Origin: Aplectana chamaeleonis
Lineage: Eukaryota; Nematoda; Chromadorea; Rhabditida; Cosmocercidae
NCBI GenBank assembly: GCA_029168955.1
Contig: JAPDOI010000039.1
Coordinates: 2,666,001-2,730,000 of the forward strand
Direction of reading: 5' to 3'
DNA: 64,000 nt
Below are positions 56,091 to 64,000 of this stretch, in pieces. Position numbers and translations under genes: made by a program. Numbering within the stretch: position 1 is the first letter of the stretch; the number at the start of each line of letters is the position of its first letter. A model generated the notes under the pieces. It was given only the letters and a program-made list of their open reading frames with translations, had not been told where the DNA came from and searched no databases.

Positions 56091-56577
56091 AGGCAGTGTT
56101 CACGATAAAAAATGGGTTTCAGTTTCCACTAGGAATGGGTAGTGGACGATCACACTGTAATGTTGACGTCGAAAGAATGCATGGAGACGAGCCAATGAAA
56201 GCTCCGAAAGAGCCCAAAGTTGCCACTTCGAGCGCAGGGCAAACCCCAAAAGCGCAACACACGCCCACCGACGTGAACAAATGAATGCTCGAGATCGTGA
56301 AATGAGCGATGATTTCCAATAATTAGCCCCGTTCTCCCCCTTAATCTCAACTTCTCTCGTTACTCAGGTCAGCTCGCATGCATCTGCTGCAAAAGGCGGA
56401 AGTTACAAGCCTCGGACAACTCGTCCACCATGTTTCCTTAGCTCAAACTTTGAAGGACCGTAACTGTGATCCCAGAAGGTCTTGTACGATTTCAGAGACA
56501 TCATTGGAATCAGCATGGGGCCCTTTTCAAGATAGGCGAGAAAACAGAAAAAACGATTTCTATCGTGAACACTGCCT
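56091..56577 (+). mobile_element. TTAA-bounded miniature element, family A
   Basis: The 487-bp copy is flanked by TTAA at 56087-56090 and 56578-56581. Ends are AGGCAGTGTTCACGATAA and TATCGTGAACACTGCCT. It is the closest relative of 54485-54970 and has the same pair of short reading frames, with the second shortened by mutation. Confidence 0.9.
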
Positions 56578-56581
56578 TTAA

Positions 56582-58883
56582 CGACCACGACAAGTGCGGT
56601 CAGCTGTTACGAATCGCGCCGGGACCAGGCCCACACAATAGAAGAATGCTGTCGAAGAAACCGTTAGCAGCACCTGTCGCGGTCGCTGGCTCGAATGGGA
56701 ATGTTATGTCTGAAACGTGGAAACCATGCAGAAATTGGTCGCTGTCGCGGCTCTCCGTCGCAGTGCAGTGCGCTACGACGATTGCCAGCGACAGCGACTC
56801 AGCCAAATCTAGTATCGTGCCTGGTGTTTCTTGGCCCTGAGCGACAGCGACGGTTGGCCTTCAGCGACAGCGACGTCGCAGGGTTGTGCGACCCCGACAA
56901 GCCTGTCGTGGGGTAAAATAGTCACCTTAGGCTTATTGTTGGGAAGTGGGGCGGTGGACAGAATTGGCGACATTCTCTCAATGAGTGGAGACCAACTGTT
57001 TTCGCGCCATTCAGTCTGATTAGCGAATTCGTGGAATCCGACCCTAAACAAGACCAATGTCTTTCCTGTGACTGGTACTGCAACAACAAATGAGTGTCTC
57101 AGGTTCAAGGCATTTATCATATCACTGACAGTAAAGATATGACTCGCGATTAAAACGGTTGTGCTATCCTCATCAGGAAGTAGATCTGGCCATCACAAAT
57201 AGCAAATACAGTATTTTTCTATTAAAAGTACACCGTCATTCAGAGGACAACTCTATTATGTAGAAATCCACCAAAAAAGAGATAGCCAAAAACTAGAAGT
57301 ACATTCTCTTTCTGAAGTACACCTCAAAGAAAAGTACATTTCAAAATAGGATAGTAAATAAGAATTCAGATTCTAAAAGAATTCCATCGTTCAGGAAAGG
57401 GCGATAATATGAACCAGTTTGAAAGCGATAACTCAGGCGGTCTTGAATAGCTGACTTTTCATGGTTTTTGATCGAGAATTGAATAGTTTTGTGACACAAA
57501 AATCTACCATGAATTTTCCAAAAATAAACAAAGCTAAAAAATAGAAATGCACTCCCATTCGAAGGCCCGAACAAAAGAAGTACATTTACTTCTAAAAAAA
57601 AAAGGCAAACTACTGGAGGCAACGTTTATGTTTAACATATTACAGTTCAATAAACATTTTTGCATCCAACATCATGGGCTTGCAATGAGACTGAGGATTG
57701 CGCCACTATTCGCTATTGTTCATCTCGATCACATAGAACGAAGGCTACAGAAATTTCTCTTCATTAACGGAACATCAAAGGAGTGTTCCCAACTACATAT
57801 TTGCTCATCCGTCAGTTTCGATCAAACTTTGCTGAGTCCGAACTCGCAGAATCTCGATATAAGGCCAAATGTAAAGGGATCGGATGGCTCAAGGCCCCGG
57901 AGCGTTTCTTATTGTTAGCACAAAAGTGCGAATCAGCGGGAAGACCAAAGGAAAAAGCGGGGTACAAAAAACCTGCGTTTGGGAACGTATTGTTGCATTT
58001 AAGAAGTGGCCACCTAGTATATGTGCGTACCGTACTTTCTTATATGCTTTTCTAACTCTAAGGCCTCTATTTCAGATGTATTTCAATGGGAGGTGTAGTT
58101 CAAGTAGAGGAGATATGTACTTCCAATTTTGGGATACCCTTTTTGTTGCACTTCTATCAGAGATGTTCTCCTAATTGAGGGCGTACTACAATTTTTCCAC
58201 ATAATTCATTGCATTTCCAGTGATGAACTGCTTGCATTTCTGGCAGGGATTTTTAGTATAACATAAAAATTATGTATGTATTCGTACCTCACGAGGGACC
58301 ACCCTGAACGCAAACTGTGCTTTTGTAAAACAGTCTTTTAAGGGTTGTAGAGGAGTAAAAAGAAACAATTTAAGGTTTTGTAATTCCACTCAGTCCTCAC
58401 GGTTAGATCAAAAACGACCCAAACACTCGGTTACGGAAGGTAAAATGCCATTCAGTGCACCCGAACCTAACAAAACCCACTAAAAGAATGGAAATCGACG
58501 TCAGATTCGTGTTCAGCTCCTAAAATTACCGTTTGGGCGGAGTTTAAGCGAATTTTTTTTTCAAATCTCTGAACTTCCAAAAATGGTATTGAGCGAGCGC
58601 TTATGGGACTGCGAGTGTCGAAAAAAATACAAGGCCTGAAATCCGCTCTCGGGGATTATTTGAAATGCTCTTCACGAATCTGAGGTCATTTTATCGAATT
58701 TCGACTATTACGGTATGTAGTTTTCGGTGAGTACACGGTAGTTCGGTAAAAGTCTCAGATTGGACTCGAAATTTCTAAACGGGGGTTATTCGTGGTGCTG
58801 AATACGAATTTTATGTTAGTTTGTTCATTCTGAAATTATGAAATTATAAGGGTTATTATTTTGAAACTAATTGGTTAAGCCCG
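56582..58883. other. GTCGCTGTCGC-rich block then AT-rich intergenic
   Basis: 56640-56920 is enriched in GCGACAGCGAC and its complement, like the interior of 43303-43732. 56920-58883 shows ORFs up to 124 codons without domains (57547-57918 is Lys/Asn/His-rich). No gene is called. Confidence 0.45.
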
Positions 58884-58887
58884 TTGA

Positions 58888-59798
58888 AGGCACAGTCCAA
58901 CTTTAGAATAGGTTTTTTTATAGCTTAGATACGGTCCCATGCTGATTCGAATGATGTCGCTGGAATCTAACAAGGCCCCCTGAGAACAAGGGTATTGCCC
59001 CCCAAAGAAGGTGGACGAGCGGTTCGTGGCGTGTAACTTCCGTCATTTGCAACCGATGTATGGGAACCGACCTGAATAAAGAGACTGGGAATGAAGGGAA
59101 GAACGGGACTACTGGTCGGAAACCATAGCTCATCTCTCCGTTGTTGAGCTCGAAAGATCGTAAAAGAGGCGTGCCAAAGTGGCTTCCTGGTATGGGCGCC
59201 CCAGGGTGGCTTCCCCCTAAATCTCGCTTATTCGGAGGAATTGAGAGCTCGCACTTGGCAGGTGCTATATAGTGTGGGTCTACTTAAAGGCATCGTTCGC
59301 GCTGAAAATCAATTTTCATTTTTCCAGGCTCAATTTTATGATTGAGCCCGGTAGACCACACTGGTAAACCTTGGCGCGTCAAAAACGTTTGGCAATGAGG
59401 TTGGAAGGCGTCAGAGATGAAGATCCGCCACCAAATCTCACCAATCATCTAGCACTTTTTCCTAGAATGTTGGTGCGACCGTAAGACAACATGAAAAATA
59501 GTTACGGCACGAACTCCACATGCAGGAAAACTCCGAATATGACAGTGACGAGGCCTCCAAAAGCAAAAAAACTTCAAAAAGGATTTTGGCGCGAAATTCA
59601 AATTCGTATTTACAATGTGTTCCAATTGGCTTTTCTTTACAAATGAAGGTTTTTCATGGGCCCCTCCGACATTTTCGTTCATTAGAGAGGCCAAGCTACA
59701 CAAAGACATGAAAACATATATACGGTTTTCTGAGCGTACGATGCCTTTAACAATCATGTGGAAACCTCAGATTTCGTCAATGAGCTTGGACTGTGCCT
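58888..59798 (-). mobile_element. Family C element with TTGA duplication, split by a nested TTAA element
   Basis: It starts AGGCACAGTCCAACT and ends AGCTTGGACTGTGCCT, with TTGA on both sides (58884-58887 and 59799-59802). Removing 59288-59746 plus one TTAA restores a continuous family C body of normal length. It is inverted relative to 45058. Confidence 0.85.
59288..59746. mobile_element. Nested TTAA element inside family C
   Basis: The 459-bp element has ends AGGCATCGTTCGCGCTGA and TGAGCGTACGATGCCT and TTAA at 59284-59287 and 59747-59750. Its terminal repeats resemble family B but most of the interior differs. Confidence 0.82.
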
Positions 59799-59802
59799 TT
59801 GA

Positions 59803-60402
59803 TGGCATGGCACCCACTTTAACCCTCAGTAAGTAAACCTCAGAATTTTTACAGACGATCTCTAGATTCGTGTCAGCACCCTAGATTACCTGTACATACA
59901 AGTTTTGAGCCGAATCCGATTTCTCTCAAACCACCCTAAATACTTCCTAATTGGTGGTACCCCTCCTTGTCGCGAGGCTTTGAAAAACGCCTATAACTAA
60001 TTATAACTTTTTTTGCGGACAGATTCTAGGCAGCTGCGAAAGGCGTATCCGCACTCTACGTTTAGAATTTTTCCAAGAAAAGTACGTTTCATATGGAATG
60101 GTTCGTATAGCTAACAGTAGTACCCTTGCAAGATTCGTTTCCAGAAACAGTGATTCTTTTCTACTCAATATTTTGAAGTTGATAATGAAACACTTCTTGA
60201 GTATTCAAGCCATGCGCTGATGTTTATGGTCGCTTCATTGAAGTTTGTAGTTCTTGTAAATCCACTCTTGTTTAAAATATTTATTTCTGACGGAAAAAGT
60301 TTTGATCAATGACCAAGGAACAAGTTCAGGAGGTTTGGTGTTGTCCGAACCTTTTTCACAGCGTCATATATCGAAAAGAATTTTCTAAAGTGTTCCACCG
60401 AA
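59803..60402. other. Intergenic; no gene recognised
   Basis: AT-rich with only short ORFs. Confidence 0.5.
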
Positions 60403-60406
60403 TTAA

Positions 60407-60850
60407 AGGCAGGGTTCACGATAAAATCGGTCGTTGTGTCATCCTTATGAAAAGGTAGTTCTGGCCATCAGAAAAGTGAAAATGAGTGAAAAATTGGAGA
60501 AAACATGCTCAGAAACAAGTTATCACCTGGTGTCCTCCCGCCCCCCAATTATCTAGATTTCTATGAATGCCTAGTTTGCCAAGTTTTATTTTGCTTCTAA
60601 AGTGAATTCTCAGTGTTCCTGGAGACTACTGACTACATTAGCAGCAAAATGAAAGGCGGATAAGCTAGCATTAATGAGAATCGCGTTAATTGGGGGGCCG
60701 GCTGACACCGGTAACTAGCCGTTATACCTTGTTTTTGAGCATTTTCCCCGCAAATTTCCGGGTTTCCTCAATTGTACTTACTTTTGTAATGATAAAATCC
60801 ACATTCTCATGAAGAGAGCTCAAATATCGTTTCTATCGCGAACCCTGGCT
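60407..60850. mobile_element. TTAA-bounded miniature element, family G
   Basis: The 444-bp copy starts AGGCAGGGTTCACGATAA and ends TATCGCGAACCCTGGCT. TTAA flanks it at 60403-60406 and 60851-60854. It matches the 443-bp copy at 55475 in length and termini. Confidence 0.85.
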
Positions 60851-60854
60851 TTAA

Positions 60855-61322
60855 AGGCACAGATCAACCCCAGAATCGGTTTGCATTTTTTCTATATATC
60901 CTAAAAACGGTCTCACGCTGATTCCAATGATGTCTCTGGAATCGTTCAAGACCCCCTGGGAACGGAGTTATGGCTTTTCAAAAATTGAGCTGCGGAGGCA
61001 TGGTGGACGAGTTGTCCGAGGCTTGTAACTCCCGTCTTTTGCAGTTGCTGGGTGCGAGCTGACCCGAATGATGAGAGAGGCTGAGAATGAAGGGAAGAAC
61101 GGGACTACTGATTGGAAAGCATCGCTCATCTCGCCACTGTTGAGCTCGAAAGATCGTAAAAGGGACGTGCCAAAGTGGCTTCCCAAGGAGGGCGATCCAG
61201 GGTGGCTTCCTCCTACATCTCGCTTATCTGAGAGCTGGCACTTGGCAGGTGTTATATGGGGTGAGTCTACTTCACAATTATGTGGAAATCTTAGATTCCG
61301 CCCCTAAGCTTGGACTGTGCCT
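60855..61322 (-). mobile_element. TTAA-bounded miniature element, family C, inverted
   Basis: The 468-bp copy has ends AGGCACAGATCAACC and GCTTGGACTGTGCCT. It shares TTAA with G (60851-60854) and with the next C copy (61323-61326). Confidence 0.88.
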
Positions 61323-61326
61323 TTAA

Positions 61327-61800
61327 AGGCATAGTCCAAGCTCAAGGACGAAATCTGAGTTTTCCACATAATTGCGAAGTAGGCCCACCTTATATAACAC
61401 TTGCCAAGTGCCAGCTATCAATTCCTCCGATTAAGCGAGATATAGGAGGAAGTCACCCTGGGACGCCCTCATCGGGAAGCCACTTTGGCACGCCCCTTTT
61501 ACGATCTTTCGAGCTCAACAGTGGTGAGATGAGCGATGGTTCCAAATCGTAAACCCTGTTCTTCCCTTGATTCTCAGCCCCTCTCGTTATTCAGGTCAGC
61601 TAGCCTATGTCGGTTGCAAATGGCAGAAGTTATACTCGGACAACTCGTCCACCATGCTTTCATAGCTCCTTTTTTGAGGAGCCGTGACTCCGTTCCTACG
61701 GGGTCTTGTAAAATTCTAGAGGCATCGTTGGAATCAGCGTGGGACCGTTTTCAAGATAGGCAGAAAAGGAGAAAAGCGATTCTGAGGTTGGACTGTGCCT
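61327..61800 (+). mobile_element. TTAA-bounded miniature element, family C
   Basis: The 474-bp copy has ends AGGCATAGTCCAAGCTC and GTTGGACTGTGCCT and TTAA at 61323-61326 and 61801-61804. With the preceding inverted copy it makes a palindrome of about 945 bp centred on the shared TTAA. Confidence 0.9.
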
Positions 61801-61825
61801 TTAAGGGCGGTTTTTCCGTAACATA

Positions 61826-63949
61826 CTAGGGGTGGTAGCAAATGGGGTGTTAAACGCGAATAAACCGCCACCTCCAAGCCGCCAACATACCGCGACATAA
61901 ATGCAGTAGAGCCGCCAAATTAACGCGAACAAACCGCCACCTCCTGGCCGGCTACGAACCGCGACAAAGGTGCCACGGTTTGTTGCCGCTTTAACGAAAG
62001 CTGCCCTCTGCTTACACATACATTATGCGTGACCTTCGTCCGCATAATTATTTTCTACACTTGGACACGAACGACATTCACGGTGGAAAGATGAGGGATC
62101 GGAAAGATTATACAAGTAATGCTATTTATTTTATTCATTAAGAAGAGCATTCAAAGGGAACTTCGTGATATTTCGCTTGTTCGAAACACGATCAGAACAC
62201 AATTTTTTAAATTTTCCTTGAAAATCCTAATTCACGAAATTTTTTATGAGCTCTTCGAGTTTTCAGGACCACTCTCAAAAAGACAAGTTAGGTTAATCTT
62301 TAGCCTCAATCAATCAGATGCGTGTGATCTGACAAAAGTTTTTCAAACAAAAGTTTTCTTTGAAAAACAAAAAATTTTTCCAAAGAAAATTTCGAGCGAT
62401 TGAAAATTTGAAAATTTCTGGATGAATTATTTACAAGGTGTTCTTGGGAAGGTAACGCTAGGTGCGAAAAAGACATTCCGAAACTCGTCGAGTAATACAT
62501 AAATTCAAAGAATGTCCTGTATTCAACTGAAATGGATAGTTAAAACTTATAAGAATGATGATAAACTAGATAGTCTATTTTCGTTCTTGAAAAAGAATTC
62601 AAGTGTTTTTTTTTGGAAGCGTGCAATTGAAGTCTGGCGTGCGAGATTGAGGTAATGGTGTGGTTTCGGTAATTGATGCAGTTGAATTTGTGAAGTGTTT
62701 GCCGTCTTTTCAAAACGAAACTAATCCCGCATTTAGTGCTGAAAATATATAGAAACACTGTTACACACTCGTATGCGCATCATGCAAAGAAAAGATTTTG
62801 TGCACATATTTCAAGGTAAGAATTTGAAACACTTCGAGTGGCTCTACCAATGCACCAAAGCAAGTGCGTCGCGGACCCTCAAGAAAAAAGAGGCCAACGA
62901 TGGCACTTATCTGGCAATGAAAGAGGAGTATTCGAATCTTGCAGAAAAAGGAGAACAAATACAGTTGGTTTAAGAAACAAGTTCGCATTTCTTTACCGCA
63001 AAACTCGCCCGATACGCCCAGACTAATGCTGATTAAACACTACTAAAGCATCAAATCACTTGGAAATCAGTCGCTTGGAAAATTTTCACATTTTTGCACT
63101 AAAAAAGTTGTGGAAACCTGTTCGAAACTCGAGCAAGCAAATAATTTACTACATACTCCTCATAGCCTGTTCTATGCAATGAATTATGAAAATGAAACTA
63201 ACCTGATAATAGCAAAGCGGAAGAATTTCACAAGGCAAGTAGGAAAAAGGATAGAAGTGTCGGCGCTCGTCGAAAAATTAACAGCTGATTGGGAGGGATT
63301 GATTAGTGCCACCAAAGAAGACGGCCAACGTGTTTCAGCAATGATCCTTGCTTTGTTTTTGATCCCTCATCGCCCGTTTCCCTGGCGGAAGCCGTTAAAA
63401 GACTCTCCCTTGAAACACCTTTCAGTTTTAAAGATAGGCTGACGTCCTGAATCAAAATGGCTAACAGTGCTATCAAACTTCCTTAACCCTCTGCATTAAT
63501 TAAACTCCTACTTGCCCTCAGTATAGATGGTTAAAACTGTTCGTACTGTATCTTGCTAACCGCATCCAAAAACTCCTCAAGAGGAGTTTTTCGTTAACCG
63601 GCAGTTCCTCTCGCATTTCAGCACTATTTCCTTGCTGTGTGCGAGAGTATGTTAAACGCGAACTTACCGCGAGGATGCCACATGGGGGAATTTTAGAGAA
63701 AAACAGCCTTGAAAACGTTTTGAAACCGCTATTTTTCGTAACAAAGGTTACAATTGTCGCTTTTTCGAGGCGTTTTCATCGAAAGTGTAACAAATGCCCA
63801 CCACTGAGGGACATTAGGGTGAAACTAGAGCGAATTCTCTCCCAACTATTAGGAGTCCTGCTCAGATTCTGTAGTGGTTAAACTCGCGTTTACCGCGAAC
63901 TTAACGCCTGTTAATTCGCGTTTAACACCCCCAATTACTACCACCCCAG
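61826..63949. mobile_element. 2.1-kb TIR element (GGGGTGGTAG ends)
   Basis: The left end CTAGGGGTGGTAGCAAATG and right end (read inward) CTGGGGTGGTAGTAATTG are inverted repeats that continue through GGGTGTTAAACGCGAA. A subterminal TTAACGCGAACAAACCGCC motif is repeated at the left (61849-61875 and 61915-61941), and TTAAACGCGAAC recurs at about 63651. The interior is AT-rich with ORFs at 62119-62403, 62773-62973 and 63110-63442, none recognisable as a transposase. Target duplication unresolved. Confidence 0.7.
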
Positions 63950-64000
63950 GTTGTTCAAAAATTTTGTCGTTCGATAAGAGACGGCGTTGCTACTAGCCCA
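63950..64000. other. Window end, nothing recognised
   Basis: 51 bp of flank after the TIR element. Confidence 0.4.

Overview
The window looks like repeat-rich, gene-poor DNA of a metazoan nuclear genome, most plausibly a clade V (strongylid/hookworm-like) nematode. That assignment is an inference. It rests on moderate GC, AT-rich spacers, no operon-like coding, an RTE-clade LINE of a type common in these worms, a Penelope-like element, and short non-autonomous DNA transposons with TTAA junctions that resemble nematode repeats. No host protein-coding exon, rRNA or intact tRNA gene could be recognised in 64 kb. Every coding region I can name belongs to a retrotransposon.

Layout. 0-1.75 kb: a Penelope-like element (reverse transcriptase plus GIY-YIG endonuclease) followed by a hammerhead-ribozyme-like motif. 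2.86-8.5 kb: a chain of TTAA-bounded miniature elements (families B, A, D, then A), interrupted by a full-length RTE retrotransposon (4517-7760) with a 12-bp target-site duplication and two frameshifts. 9-17 kb: unrelated small terminal-inverted-repeat elements and a GC-rich tandem region carrying two copies of a TATA-box/leader module. 17.8-19.9 kb: a 5'-truncated, frameshifted second LINE on the minus strand. 20.7-25 kb: more TTAA elements. 26.3-28.4 kb: a foldback with two nearly identical 281-bp arms. 28.7-35.4 kb: minisatellite, hairpins, a TA-flanked MITE and a third TATA/leader module joined to a long palindrome. 36.7-39 kb: MITEs. 39.8-45.7 kb: large nested DNA elements, namely a 1.48-kb palindromic TA element, an 8-bp-TSD element of 2.0 kb holding two further elements, and a palindromic TTAA element split by another. 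45.7-54.4 kb: mostly featureless, with one tRNA-like sequence, a TTAA copy, a GTCGC-rich TIR element and a 146-bp near-perfect hairpin. 54.5-61.8 kb: three more clusters of TTAA elements. 61.8-63.9 kb: a 2.1-kb TIR element.

The main theme is a set of at least five related miniature families (A about 485 bp, B about 600, C about 475, D about 490, G about 444). Each starts with AGGC and ends with GCCT, and each sits on a 4-bp target that is usually TTAA. Repeatedly, two or three sit end to end sharing one TTAA. Nested copies and two copies with matching non-canonical duplications (TTAT/TTAT and TTGA/TTGA) fix the element ends. Families A and C share their right half but carry different matching termini. 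No transposase for them was found here, so they must be mobilised in trans, if at all.
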